Source: Pseudomonas_T sp032052615 (GTDB taxonomy: Bacteria > Pseudomonadota > Gammaproteobacteria > Pseudomonadales > Pseudomonadaceae). Taken from it: a DNA stretch of 64,000 nt. Made by a program: the position numbers and the translations under genes. The DNA is taken from contig DAMBWF010000001.1 in assembly GCA_032052615.1 (NCBI GenBank), positions 1 to 64,000 of the forward strand, in the 5' to 3' direction. A model generated the notes under the pieces. The model was not told the origin of the DNA and did no database searches. It worked only from the letters and a program-made list of their open reading frames with translations. Of the stretch, positions 7,650 through 16,392 are shown in pieces; the first letter of the stretch is position 1; every line of letters begins with the position of its first letter.

Positions 7650-8660
7650 ATGAATCCGAACGACATTTTCTCCTCGCGGCGCCGGCTGATGCAGGGCGCG
7701 GCGGTCACCCTGGCCGCCACCGTGGCCGCCCCGGCTTTCGCCCAGGACTCCGCGCCACCGGCCAGTAGCGCCGCCGCGCCGCCCCTGGGCGACCCCAAGG
7801 CGATGTACCCGAAACCGCCCTTCAAGGAGCAGACGCAACCCTGGCCGGGCCTGGCCGGCAAGATGGAGCCGCGCCCCGACCATGGCGAGAGGAGTTACCG
7901 GGGCAGCGGCCGCCTGAGCGGACGCAAGGCGCTGATCACCGGCGGCGACTCCGGGATCGGCCGCGCCGCCGCCATCGCCTATGCCCGGGAAGGCGCCGAC
8001 GTGGCCATCAATTACCTGCCGGACGAAGAACCCGACGCCCGCGAGGTGATCGAGTTGATTCGCCAGGAGGGTCGCAAGGCCGTGGCGATCCCTGGGGATA
8101 TCCGGGACGAAGGGTTCTGCCGCGACCTGGTGAAGCGGGCGGTAGAGGGCCTCGGCGGGCTGGACATCCTGGTGAACAACGCCGCCCGCCAGCAGAGCCA
8201 TGACTCCATCCTCGACATCACCACCGAGCAGTTCGACTGGACCCTCAAGACCAATGTCTACGCCCTGTTCTGGATCACCCAGGCGGCCATCCCCCACCTG
8301 CCCGAGGGCGCGGCGATCATCAACACCGCCTCGGTGAACGCCTACGAACCCTCGATCAACCTAGTGGATTACGCCCTGACCAAGGCGGCCATCGTCAACT
8401 TCAGCAAGGGGCTCGCCAAGCAGATGGCGGCGCGTGGGATTCGCGTCAACGCGGTGGCCCCGGGGCCCTTCTGGACCGCCCTGCAGGTGACCGGCGGACA
8501 GACCCCGGAGAACCTCAAGCAATTCGGCGGCGACACACCCTTGCAACGGCCCGGCCAGCCCGCCGAGATCGCTCCGCTCTACGTGCTGCTGGCGTCCACC
8601 GAGGCCAGCTACGTCACCGGACAGGTCTTCGGGGCTTCCGGCGGCAAAGGCCAGCCCTGA
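7650..8660 (+). CDS. Tat-exported short-chain dehydrogenase/reductase
   Basis: The 336-residue protein follows AAGGAG by 6 bases. It opens with a twin-arginine-like signal (SSRRRLMQGAAVTLAATVAA), then a Pro-rich linker to about residue 85. The rest is a classical SDR: nucleotide-binding TGGDSGIG (97-104), NNAA (176-179), and catalytic Ser228, Tyr241 and Lys245. It resembles the general-stress-protein-39/YhxC group, whose members often have a leading extension of the type PPFKEQTQPWPGL seen here. Cofactor-loaded export by Tat is consistent with the signal. The substrate is unknown; NADP preference cannot be settled. Confidence 0.88.
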   Translation: MNPNDIFSSRRRLMQGAAVTLAATVAAPAFAQDSAPPASSAAAPPLGDPKAMYPKPPFKEQTQPWPGLAGKMEPRPDHGERSYRGSGRLSGRKALITGGDSGIGRAAAIAYAREGADVAINYLPDEEPDAREVIELIRQEGRKAVAIPGDIRDEGFCRDLVKRAVEGLGGLDILVNNAARQQSHDSILDITTEQFDWTLKTNVYALFWITQAAIPHLPEGAAIINTASVNAYEPSINLVDYALTKAAIVNFSKGLAKQMAARGIRVNAVAPGPFWTALQVTGGQTPENLKQFGGDTPLQRPGQPAEIAPLYVLLASTEASYVTGQVFGASGGKGQP

Positions 8661-8814
8661 GGCGATTGAGCGCCCGGCGGCCGGCCGGGCGTTCGCTGAA
8701 GGTTCGCCGGGTATCGACCGGGAGGCGTGGCGATATCGTGTTCGAGTCGGTTAGCGGAGCACGGAACGGCGAGGAGCGGCGCGGCGCGGCGCCGATCGAT
8801 GCGCGCCGCGCGGG

Positions 8815-9801
8815 TCAATGCAGATGTTCGAGCAGCCGCCGGGCGGCTTCCTGGCCGCTCAACCAGGCGCCTTCCACACGCCCCGACAGGCACCAGTCCC
8901 CGCAGGCGTAGATGCCCAGGTCGGCATCGGCCAAGGCGCCCCACTGGTGGCCCTGGGCGGGCCGGGCATACAGCCAGCGGTGGGCGAGGGTGAAGGTGGG
9001 GGCCGGCACGGCGCAGCCGATGAGTTCGGCGAACGCGCCATGGAGCTGTTCGATCACGTCGCCCCGGGGCAGGTCGAGATGCTGCTTGCTCCAGGCGTTG
9101 CTGCCATGCAACACCCAGGTCTCCGGCTGGTTTTCACGGCCAGGCTTGCTGCGGGTGCGCGCCACCCAGTCGAGGGGGCCTTCCTGGACGAAGCAGCCCT
9201 CCACCCGGGTCTCCAGCGGGGCGTCGAAGGCCAGGGCGACCGCCCAGGTGGGTTCCATCTGCACGCCCGCGGCGGCGGCGGCGAGCTTCGGCGCGGCGGC
9301 GAGCAGGGCGCAGGCCTGGGGCGCCGGCGTGGCGATCAGCACCCGGCTGAAGGGGCCGTGGGTCTCGCCGTCCGCGTCTTGCAGGCGCCAGTGGCGCTCG
9401 CCGCGAAAGACCTCGGTGATGCGCTTGTCGAAGCGCGCCGGCAGGTCGCCCAGCAGCCCCCGGGTGATGGCGCTCATCCGGGGCGCGCCGACCCAGCGCT
9501 CCTGCTCGTCGGGTGAGTGGCTGAGCTGGCCACGGGTGAAGTGGTAGAGGCTGGGCGACCACTGAGCCACCCAGCCCCGGTCGCGCCAGTGGGCCACGAC
9601 TTCGGCGAAGCGCCGGTCGCGCACGGTGAAATACTGGGCGCCCAGGTCGAGGGCGCCGGCGTCGCTGCGCTTGCTGGCCATGCGGCCGCCGCTGCCGCGA
9701 CTCTTGTCGAACAACTGGATATCGAGGCCGGCGGCGTGCAAGGCATGGGCGGCGGACAGGCCCGCCACGCCGGCTCCGATGATGGCGATGGGTGTACTCA
9801 T
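8815..9801 (-). CDS. FAD-dependent oxidoreductase, renalase/amine-oxidase-like
   Basis: The 328-residue protein begins with a Rossmann FAD motif (IAIIGAGVAGLSAA, residues 5-18), then FDKSRGSGGRMASKR, typical of the renalase-like flavoproteins. Near the C-terminus is ADLGIYACGDWCLSGRVEGA, which contacts the flavin. Homologues in pseudomonads are annotated amine oxidase, flavin-containing. In P. putida, as I recall, the counterpart lies beside hemH in a light-induced gene set. Here too it diverges from hemH with a LitR-type element between them. The true substrate is unknown; it could be a reduced-pyridine-nucleotide repair enzyme like renalase. Confidence 0.85.
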   Translation of the reverse strand: MSTPIAIIGAGVAGLSAAHALHAAGLDIQLFDKSRGSGGRMASKRSDAGALDLGAQYFTVRDRRFAEVVAHWRDRGWVAQWSPSLYHFTRGQLSHSPDEQERWVGAPRMSAITRGLLGDLPARFDKRITEVFRGERHWRLQDADGETHGPFSRVLIATPAPQACALLAAAPKLAAAAAGVQMEPTWAVALAFDAPLETRVEGCFVQEGPLDWVARTRSKPGRENQPETWVLHGSNAWSKQHLDLPRGDVIEQLHGAFAELIGCAVPAPTFTLAHRWLYARPAQGHQWGALADADLGIYACGDWCLSGRVEGAWLSGQEAARRLLEHLH

Positions 9802-9961
9802 GGGTTACCTCGATGACAGAAGGTCCGTCACACGACTGCTTACCGTTGGGACCACGCGGGCGCCGGTTCATTAGCCTGGGCGACCGACGCGAGGCTGCCT
9901 CGCGGACACGCGGCGGTCCGTCGAGAATAGCCCATCGGCACGGCCCCTGACGGTGCGAAGT

Positions 9962-9983
9962 TGTACAGATTTTCTTATTTGTA
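9962..9983. promoter_or_regulatory. LitR/PplR-type (MerR family) operator-like element
   Basis: TGTACA, exactly 12 bases, then TGTA. This matches the consensus T(G/A)TACA-N12-TGTA that I recall for PplR1, the adenosylcobalamin/light-responsive regulator of P. putida. It lies in a 308-bp gap, 126 bp before hemH and 160 bp before the divergent flavin oxidoreductase. It overlaps a possible core promoter (TTGTAC, then TATAGA), the position expected for a repressor released by light. The surrounding bases are locally A+T-rich, unlike the rest of the gap, in which I see nothing else. The regulator itself is not in this window. Confidence 0.5.
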
Positions 9984-10109
9984 TAGATTTCCAGGGTATA
10001 TGCCCGGCGACGCCACGCCGCTTTCTACAATCCGCGCAACGCCGCCGTTTCCGGCGCGCGGGCCCGTTCCCCTCCAGTCGGCCGTGGCCGACCTGCTCGA
10101 GACGCTCCC

Positions 10110-11132
10110 ATGACCGAACACGCTTTGCTGCTGGCCAACCTGGGTTCCCCGGCCTCCACGGAGGTCGCCGACGTGCGCCGCTACCTCGACGAGTTCCTCA
10201 TGGACCCCTACGTGGTGGACCTGCCCTGGCCGTTGCGCCGGTTGCTGGTGTCGCTGATCCTGCTGCGCCGGCCCGCCCAATCGGCCCATGCCTACGCCTC
10301 GATCTGGTGGCCGGAGGGGTCGCCGCTGATCGTCCTCAGCCGGCGCCTCCAGGCGGACATGAAGGCCAAGTGGACGCAGGGGCCGGTGGAACTGGCGATG
10401 CGCTATGGGGAGCCGTCCTTCGAGCGTGTGTTGCTGGACCTGGCCAAGCGTGGCATCCGCCAGGTTACCCTGGCGCCGCTCTACCCGCAGTTCGCCGACA
10501 GCACCATCACCACCGCCATCGAGAAGGTCCGCCAGGTCATGCGCGAACACCGGCTGGACATGAGGCTGTCCGTGGTGTCGCCTTTCTACGACCAGCCGGA
10601 ATACCTGGACGCCCTGGTGGCCAGTGCCCGGCCCTATCTGGAGCAGGGCTTCGACCACCTGCTGCTGAGTTTCCATGGCCTGCCGGAGCGGCATATCCGC
10701 AAGCTGGTGCGCGATGTCCGCCACGACCTGCGCGCCCTCGACAGCCGAGGGGTGCGCGACGAAGTGCTCGCGCTGTGCTATCGCAGCCAGTGCCTGCGCA
10801 CCGCCGAAGCTTTCGCCGAGCGGGCCGGGCTGCGCCCCGACCAGTGGTCGGTGTCGTTTCAGTCGCGCCTGGGACGGGACAAGTGGATCGAGCCCTACAC
10901 CGAGACGCGCCTCGACGAACTGGGCCGCCAGGGCGTCGGCAAGCTGCTGGTGATGTGCCCGGCCTTCGTCGCCGATTGCATCGAGACCCTGGAAGAGATC
11001 GGCCAGCGCGGCGCGGAGCAGTTCCGCGAGGCCGGCGGCGGCGAGCTGGTGCTGGTGCCCTGCCTGAACACCCATCCGGATTGGGTGGCGGCCCTGGATA
11101 CCCTGTGCCGGCGGGCTCAGCCGCTGGCGTGA
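10110..11132 (+). CDS. hemH: ferrochelatase (protoporphyrin/coproporphyrin ferrochelatase)
   Basis: HemH inserts Fe2+ into the porphyrin ring in the last stage of haem synthesis, at the inner face of the membrane. The 340-residue protein is full length. It shows LLLANLGSP at the start, the metal-site His in LLSFHGLPERH (about residue 192), SVSFQSRLGRDKW, and the conserved CIETLEEIG with its catalytic Glu near residue 292. The position next to a flavin oxidoreductase and a flavodoxin fits a small redox/tetrapyrrole neighbourhood. Control by the upstream TGTACA-N12-TGTA element would make haem synthesis light-responsive (inference). Confidence 0.96.
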   Translation: MTEHALLLANLGSPASTEVADVRRYLDEFLMDPYVVDLPWPLRRLLVSLILLRRPAQSAHAYASIWWPEGSPLIVLSRRLQADMKAKWTQGPVELAMRYGEPSFERVLLDLAKRGIRQVTLAPLYPQFADSTITTAIEKVRQVMREHRLDMRLSVVSPFYDQPEYLDALVASARPYLEQGFDHLLLSFHGLPERHIRKLVRDVRHDLRALDSRGVRDEVLALCYRSQCLRTAEAFAERAGLRPDQWSVSFQSRLGRDKWIEPYTETRLDELGRQGVGKLLVMCPAFVADCIETLEEIGQRGAEQFREAGGGELVLVPCLNTHPDWVAALDTLCRRAQPLA

Positions 11133-11192
11133 GGGCGGCGGCGAGGACGGATGGGGCATAATCGCCGGTCCATCCCTGTTCGCGGAGTTCCG

Positions 11193-11645
11193 ATGAAGAT
11201 CGCCATCCTGTCCGGCTCGGTGTACGGCGCCGCCGAGGAGGTCGCCCGGCATGTCCAGGGCCTGTTGCGGGCCGCCGGGTTCGAGGCCCGCCACGACCCG
11301 CGCCTCGACCTCGACGGGCTGCTGGCCTTCGACCCCGATGCGTTGCTGGCGGTGACTTCCACCACCGGCATGGGCGAGTTGCCGGACAACCTGCAGCCGC
11401 TGTACCACGCCCTGCGCGACCGCCTGCCGGACTGGCGGGGCCGGCCGGGAGCGGTGATCGCCCTGGGCGATTCCAGCTACGGCGATACCTTCTGCGGCGG
11501 CGGCGAGCAGATGCGCGAGCTGTTCGCCGAGCTGGGCCTGCGCGAGGCGGCGCCGATGCTGCGTCTGGACGCCAGCGAGACCGTGACCCCGGACACCGAC
11601 GCCGAACCCTGGCTGGCCGCCTTGATCGAGCGGCTGCGCGCCTGA
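11193..11645 (+). CDS. flavodoxin (MioC-like)
   Basis: A 150-residue flavodoxin. The FMN phosphate loop is the degenerate LSGSVYGAAEE (residues 5-15), and the later loops are VTSTTGMGELPDN and ALGDSSYGDTFCGGG, both typical FMN-binding segments of the MioC branch. The ATG at 11193 is used because the family starts directly at MKIAILSGS; an upstream ATG would add 14 non-family residues. It probably serves as a one-electron carrier for biosynthetic enzymes. It follows hemH by 60 bp on the same strand and may be co-transcribed with it. Confidence 0.9.
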   Translation: MKIAILSGSVYGAAEEVARHVQGLLRAAGFEARHDPRLDLDGLLAFDPDALLAVTSTTGMGELPDNLQPLYHALRDRLPDWRGRPGAVIALGDSSYGDTFCGGGEQMRELFAELGLREAAPMLRLDASETVTPDTDAEPWLAALIERLRA

Positions 11646-11657
11646 GGCGCGCCGATC

Positions 11658-12551
11658 TCACTCGTCGAGGCGCGGCAACGGGAATTCCCGCAGCAGCTCC
11701 AGCCAGGCGCGGGCGGCGCGGGAGAGGTAGGCGTCGCGGCGCCAGATGAAGGCGATATCCCAGCGCAGGTCCGGCTCCCGCAAGGTCAGGCGCACCACGC
11801 CTGGGCGCTCCAGGGTGCGCGCCACCAGGCGCGGCAACAGCACCACGCCCTGGCCAGCCGCCACCAGCGCCACGAGAAAGTCCGCCTGGCCGCTGCGGCC
11901 CCCTTCCAGAGGCGCGAAGCCGGCCTCCCGGCAGGCCCGCAGCAGGCGGTCGTTGAGAGTGAAGCTCTGCTGGTAGAGCAGAAACGGCGTATCGGCCAGG
12001 CTCGTCAGCGGCAGCTCGCCGGCCCCGGCCAGGGGATGGTCGGCCGGCAGCAAGATATCCAGCGGCTCGTTGCAGAACGGCTGCCAGTCGAACTGCGGAT
12101 CGTCCGGCTGCAGGCCGGCGCCCAATTCCACCTCGCCGCTCAGCACCCATTGCTCGATGTACTTGCTGCCGCCCTCGATCAACTGCACCGAGACCTGGGG
12201 ATAGCGACGCCGGTATTCGGCGAACGGCGCGGCGAATAGCGCGTCGCTGCCCAGCATCGGCAAGCCCAGGCGCAGCTCGCCCCGGGCCAGGCGGCCCAGG
12301 TCGTCCAGCTCGGCGTGCAATTCCTGGCGTACCCGCAGCAGGGCCTCGGCGTGGCGCAGCACCACTTGGCCGGCATCGGTCAGCCGCACCTGAGGCCCCA
12401 GTCGCTCCAGCACCGGCACCCCGAGGCTGCGCTCCAAGTGCGCCACCTGCTTGCTGATGGCCGATTGGCTGGCATGCAGTACCCGGGCGGCCTGGGTGAA
12501 ACCGCCCTGGCGCACCACTTCGACGAAGCTGCGCAATTGCTTGAATTCCAT
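11658..12551 (-). CDS. LysR-family regulator, CidR-like by context
   Basis: The 297-residue protein has an N-terminal winged helix-turn-helix (MEFKQLRSFVEVVRQGGFTQ start, SQSAISKQVAHLE recognition helix at about residues 29-41) and a LysR effector-binding domain from about residue 90. It is divergently transcribed from an lrgA/lrgB pair with 114 bp between the starts. This is the arrangement of cidR with cidAB in Bacillus and Staphylococcus and of LysR/LrgAB units in Pseudomonas. Control of the neighbouring operon in response to a small metabolite is the likely role. The convergent flavodoxin ends 12 bp away. Confidence 0.85.
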   Translation of the reverse strand: MEFKQLRSFVEVVRQGGFTQAARVLHASQSAISKQVAHLERSLGVPVLERLGPQVRLTDAGQVVLRHAEALLRVRQELHAELDDLGRLARGELRLGLPMLGSDALFAAPFAEYRRRYPQVSVQLIEGGSKYIEQWVLSGEVELGAGLQPDDPQFDWQPFCNEPLDILLPADHPLAGAGELPLTSLADTPFLLYQQSFTLNDRLLRACREAGFAPLEGGRSGQADFLVALVAAGQGVVLLPRLVARTLERPGVVRLTLREPDLRWDIAFIWRRDAYLSRAARAWLELLREFPLPRLDE

Positions 12552-12665
12552 GAGTCTCTCGATTCCAGTTGGGAATGTCATCCAGTCCAACGATTCGCTT
12601 TTGGGATAGCAGGGCCGCTCGTAAACTGCAAGCCTCTGCCACGGCCGTTGCCGAAGGTGATCGCG

Positions 12666-13052
12666 ATGAACCGAGTCCGTTTGCGTCGTTTCTGCCGTCT
12701 CTGCGCCGAGCTGGCCGCATTGCTCGGCCTGTATGCCCTGGGCTGCGAAGTGGCGGTCTGGCTGCATTGGCCGCTGCCCGGCGGCGTGGTGGGCCTGGGG
12801 CTGTTACTGGCGGCCTTCGCCAGTGGCCAGGTGCGGCCGGAGACCCTGCAACTGGGAGCCGGCCTGCTGATGGCGGAAATGCTGCTGTTCTTCATTCCGG
12901 CACTGATGAGTCTCTTGGACTATGGCGCGCTGCTGCGCACCGAGGGCTGGCGCATCCTGCTGGTGATCGGCTGCTCGACGCTGCTGGTGATGCTCGCCAC
13001 CGCGCTGACCGTGGAGGCGGTGTGCCGTTGGAGGCTCCGCCATGAATCTTGA
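12666..13052 (+). CDS. CidA/LrgA family holin-like membrane protein
   Basis: This 128-residue protein has four hydrophobic segments and the LrgA family core (LPLPGGVVG-like WPLPGGVVGLGLLLAAF near residue 37, then LFFIPALMSLLDY). It starts at an ATG preceded by AAGGTGA and overlaps the start of lrgB by 11 bp, so the two are coupled. CidA/LrgA proteins were first described as holin-like regulators of murein hydrolase activity; more recent work points to roles in pyruvate or other metabolite transport with their LrgB partner. Confidence 0.87.
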   Translation: MNRVRLRRFCRLCAELAALLGLYALGCEVAVWLHWPLPGGVVGLGLLLAAFASGQVRPETLQLGAGLLMAEMLLFFIPALMSLLDYGALLRTEGWRILLVIGCSTLLVMLATALTVEAVCRWRLRHES

Positions 13053-13728
13053 GCCGATGCCACTGTTCTGGCTGGCCCTGACCCTGGGGGGCTACTTGTT
13101 CAGCCGCTGGCTGTACCGGCGCAGCGGGCGTTACCTGCTGTCGCCACTGCTCCTGGTGCCGGCGTTGCTGCTGGCGGTGGCGGTGCCGTTGCACACCGGC
13201 TACGCCGAATACGCCAGCAACACCCACCTGCTGATGCTCCTGCTGGGCCCGGCAACGGTGGCGTTCGCCGTGCCGATCTGGCAGCAACGCGCCTTGCTCG
13301 CCCGCCATTGGCCGGCGCTGCTGCTGGGCATGCTGGCCGGGAGCGCCGTGGCGATCGGCAGTTCCTGGTGGCTGGCCAGCGCCTTGTCCCTGGATGGCAC
13401 GGTCAGCCGCTCGTTGCTGCCGCGCTCCATCACCACGCCGTTCGCCATGCCGGTGGCCCGGGACCTGGGCGGCGTGCCCGAGCTGACGGCGGTGTTCGTG
13501 ATGCTCACCGGGGTATTCGGCGCCCTCGCCGGCGGCCTGCTACTGAAATACCTGCCGCTGCGCAGCAGCCTGGCGCGGGGCGCGCTCTTCGGGGTCGGCG
13601 CCCATGGCGCGGGTGTCGCCCGGGCCCACGAGGTGGGGGGCGAGGAGGGCACCGTGGCCGGCTTGGTGATGGTGCTGATGGGGCTGCTCAACCTGTTCGC
13701 CGCGCCCCTGCTGGTGCACTGGCTGTGA
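13042..13728 (+). CDS. LrgB family membrane protein
   Basis: The 228-residue LrgB/CidB protein has six to eight hydrophobic helices. Its central conserved signature LPRSITTPFAMPVARDLGG (about residues 126-144) and the late block GALFGVGAHGAGVARAHEVG are the family hallmarks. It is coupled to the upstream lrgA-like gene. The pair probably forms one membrane complex that modulates lysis or exports a fermentation product, under the divergent LysR regulator. No clear terminator was seen in the 104 bp that separate it from the aldolase gene. Confidence 0.9.
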   Translation: MNLEPMPLFWLALTLGGYLFSRWLYRRSGRYLLSPLLLVPALLLAVAVPLHTGYAEYASNTHLLMLLLGPATVAFAVPIWQQRALLARHWPALLLGMLAGSAVAIGSSWWLASALSLDGTVSRSLLPRSITTPFAMPVARDLGGVPELTAVFVMLTGVFGALAGGLLLKYLPLRSSLARGALFGVGAHGAGVARAHEVGGEEGTVAGLVMVLMGLLNLFAAPLLVHWL

Positions 13729-13832
13729 GGGCGTGACCCGCTGGGTCATCAGCCTGGCTGCCAGGGCGACTCCACCGGCCGGGGCGGCCGGCTAGACTCC
13801 GGGGCACAACGACAACAGGCCCCGGAGGCCCC

Positions 13833-14597
13833 ATGACCGATCCGCTCGCCGTGAAACGCCAGGTGTCCGCCGAGGAGTGGCGCGCCCGCGTCGACCTCGC
13901 CGCCTGCTACCGCCTGATCGCCCTGTATGGCTGGGACGACCTGATCTTCACCCACATCTCGGCCAAGGTGCCGGGCACCGAAGACTTCCTCATCAACCCT
14001 TATGGGCTGATGTTCGAGGAAATCACCGCCTCCAGCCTGGTGAAGGTGGACCTGGAGGGGGTCAAGCGCATGGACAGCCCCTACGAGATCAACCCCGCCG
14101 GCTACACCATCCACAGCGCCGTGCACGAGGCGCGCCCCGACGTCGCCTGCGTGCTGCACATCCACACCGCGGCCGGCATCGCCGTTTCGGCCCAGAAGCA
14201 GGGCCTGCTGCCGCTCTCCCAGCAGTCGCTGTTCGTGCTCTCCAGCCTGGCCTACCACGGCTACGAAGGGGTGGCGCTGAACGTGGAGGAGAAAGCGCGC
14301 CTGCAACGGGACCTGGGGGACAAGCACTTCATGATCCTGCCCAACCACGGCCTGCTCACCGCCGCCGGCGGCATCGCCGATGCCTTCCTGATGATGTTCA
14401 TCCTGCAGCGCGCCTGCGAGGTCCAGGTGCTGGCCCAAGGCGGCGGCGAACTGATTCCGATCCCTCAGGCGATCCTCGACGGCGCCCGGGGGATGATCGC
14501 CGGGGTGATGGGCACGCCCCAGGGCATGGGCGGCGCGCTGGCCTGGCCGGCGCTGCTGCGCAAGCTGGACCGGCAGAATCCGGGCTACGCCGACTAG
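13833..14597 (+). CDS. class II aldolase/adducin domain protein
   Basis: The protein has 254 residues and covers one class II aldolase/adducin domain. Zinc ligands appear in VLHIHTAAG (two His near residue 108) and a third in ILPNHGLL (near residue 172). The domain starts with YGWDDLIFTHISAKVPG, which marks the adducin-like subgroup often annotated as a hypothetical aldolase in proteobacteria. It is followed 122 bp later by an SDR gene. The natural substrate is not evident; sugar-phosphate cleavage or decarboxylation are possible. Confidence 0.87.
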   Translation: MTDPLAVKRQVSAEEWRARVDLAACYRLIALYGWDDLIFTHISAKVPGTEDFLINPYGLMFEEITASSLVKVDLEGVKRMDSPYEINPAGYTIHSAVHEARPDVACVLHIHTAAGIAVSAQKQGLLPLSQQSLFVLSSLAYHGYEGVALNVEEKARLQRDLGDKHFMILPNHGLLTAAGGIADAFLMMFILQRACEVQVLAQGGGELIPIPQAILDGARGMIAGVMGTPQGMGGALAWPALLRKLDRQNPGYAD

Positions 14598-14719
14598 GCG
14601 CGGGCGCCTCGCGGTCGGGGCAGTTATCGGACGGTATTCAGCGAGGCCGCCTTCGTTGTGGCCTCGCCCGACGCTGCGGGACACTCGGGCTCCCTATCGC
14701 CTGCCAGGAGAGTGCCGCC

Positions 14720-15631
14720 ATGAGCGATGCCGTGCGTTTCGAAGACCAAGTCGTGATCGTCACCGGAGCCGGAGGTGGCCTCGGGCGCGCCCATGCGCTG
14801 CTGTTCGCCCGCCACGGCGCGCGGGTGGTGGTCAACGACCTGGGTGGCAGCACCCACGGCGAGGGCGCCAATGCCTCGGCGGCGGACAAGGTGGTGGCGG
14901 AAATCCGCGAGGCCGGCGGCACCGCCGTGGCCAGCCACGATTCGGTGACCGACGGCGAGAAGATCGTCCAGGCCGCCCTGGACGCCTTCGGCCGGGTCGA
15001 CGTGGTGGTGAACAACGCCGGCATCCTGCGGGACAAGACCTTTCACAAGATGGAGGATGCCGACTGGGACCTGGTGTACCGGGTCCATGTCGAGGGCGCC
15101 TACAAGGTCACCCGGGCCGCCTGGCCGCACCTGCGGGAGCAGAACTACGGGCGGGTGATCTTCACTTCGTCCACCTCGGGCATCTACGGCAACTTCGGCC
15201 AGAGCAACTACGGCATGGCCAAGCTCGGTCTCTACGGCTTGACCCGCACCCTGGCCCTGGAGGGGCGCAAGAACGACATCCTGGTCAACGCCATCGCCCC
15301 CACCGGCGGCACGCGGATGACCGAGGGGCTGATCCCGGCCCAGGTGTTCGACCAGCTCAAGCCGGAACTGGTGAGCCCCCTGGTGGTGTACCTGGGCAGC
15401 GCCGCCTGCCAGGACACCGCCGGCCTCTACGAGGTGGGCGGCGGCTGGATCGGCAAGGTGCGCTGGGAGCGCAGCCTGGGCGTCGGCTTCGATCCCCGCG
15501 AAGGCTTCACCCCCGAGGACGTGGCCGCCCACTGGCGGACCATCGGCGACTTCCACGGCGCCGCCCACCCGGCGGACAACATGGAAGCGCTCAAGGAAAT
15601 GATGGCCAACCTGCAACGCCACGCGGTCTGA
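14720..15631 (+). CDS. SDR oxidoreductase, HSD17B4-like (3-hydroxyacyl-CoA dehydrogenase type)
   Basis: The 303-residue protein starts 8 bases after GGAG. It carries TGAGGGLG (residues 15-22), the long insertion NDLGGSTHGEGAN typical of the peroxisomal multifunctional-enzyme (HSD17B4/MFE-2) branch, NNAGILRDKTF, and catalytic Ser151, Tyr164 and Lys168. In eukaryotes this domain oxidises (3R)-hydroxyacyl-CoA; bacterial stand-alone versions are thought to act in fatty-acid or steroid-like breakdown. The C-terminal 50 residues (GFDPREGFTPEDVAAHW) match the same branch. The MaoC hydratase partner is not adjacent. Confidence 0.87.
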   Translation: MSDAVRFEDQVVIVTGAGGGLGRAHALLFARHGARVVVNDLGGSTHGEGANASAADKVVAEIREAGGTAVASHDSVTDGEKIVQAALDAFGRVDVVVNNAGILRDKTFHKMEDADWDLVYRVHVEGAYKVTRAAWPHLREQNYGRVIFTSSTSGIYGNFGQSNYGMAKLGLYGLTRTLALEGRKNDILVNAIAPTGGTRMTEGLIPAQVFDQLKPELVSPLVVYLGSAACQDTAGLYEVGGGWIGKVRWERSLGVGFDPREGFTPEDVAAHWRTIGDFHGAAHPADNMEALKEMMANLQRHAV

Positions 15632-15788
15632 CGACGGCGGAACGCGCGTGCCCCGGCTCGCGCGTCTGCCCGGCGCGCTTGCCGTACGGCGAGCGGGGAT
15701 ACGCCTTCGCCTTCCGCCCGTGCCGGCGATTCGCTGGCGCGAATCCGGTCCGTGGCGGTCTATGGGGAAATCCCTTCTGATCGCGACG

Positions 15789-16385
15789 ATGTCCTTGCAT
15801 CTATCCCGCCCCCTGCCTCCCGTACAAGCCCTGGTGCTCGCCGCCGGCGTTGGCCGGCGCTTCGGCGCCGACAAGCGCCGGGCGCGGCTGCCCGACGGCA
15901 CGCCGCTGCTGGCCGCCAGCCTGGCGCGGGCGACCCGGTGCTTCGCCGGGGTGAGCGTGGTGCTGAGGCCTGGGGACGATCCCCGGGCGCTGGGCGTGCC
16001 CGAGCAGGTTCGAGTCGTGCAGTGCGCCGAGGCGGACCTGGGCATGGGGCACAGCCTGGCGACAGGCGCTCGCGCCCTGGCCGGCGCGCCGGGGCGGGCC
16101 CTGGCGGTATTGCTGGGGGACATGCCCTGGATCGCCGAGGATACCCTGGCCCGGTTGGTCGCCCTGGCGGAGGAGGCGCGGATCGTGTTCCCTCGCTACT
16201 GGGGCGAGCGGGGCCACCCCGTGCTGTTCGGTCGGGACTTCTGGCCGGACCTGGAGACGCTGCGAGGCGACAGCGGCGCCCGCGACGTGCTGCGGGCCTA
16301 TCCGAACGCTTGCCTGGCGATGCCGGTGGACGACCCAGGTGTGGTGCGGGACGTGGACCGGGCCGCCGACTTGGCGGCCCGCTGA
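15789..16385 (+). CDS. molybdenum-cofactor nucleotidyltransferase-like protein (MobA/MocA family)
   Basis: A 198-residue NTP-transferase with the signature LVLAAGVGRRFGADKRR (about residues 16-32), the acidic metal site LLGDMPWI near residue 113, and PRYWGERGHPVLFG, all characteristic of the MocA-like group that makes cytidylyl or guanylyl molybdopterin for molybdoenzymes. The start is uncertain: the ATG at 15789 and another nine codons upstream are both possible and neither has a strong ribosome site. No molybdoenzyme gene lies nearby, so the target enzyme is unknown. It converges with the cioAB operon. Confidence 0.82.
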   Translation: MSLHLSRPLPPVQALVLAAGVGRRFGADKRRARLPDGTPLLAASLARATRCFAGVSVVLRPGDDPRALGVPEQVRVVQCAEADLGMGHSLATGARALAGAPGRALAVLLGDMPWIAEDTLARLVALAEEARIVFPRYWGERGHPVLFGRDFWPDLETLRGDSGARDVLRAYPNACLAMPVDDPGVVRDVDRAADLAAR

Positions 16386-16392
16386 CACCGCT

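Noticed and set aside
8671..8692. G+C-rich inverted repeat CGCCCGGC...GCCGGGCG after the SDR gene
   Set aside because: No T-run follows on either strand, so it is not a convincing rho-independent terminator.
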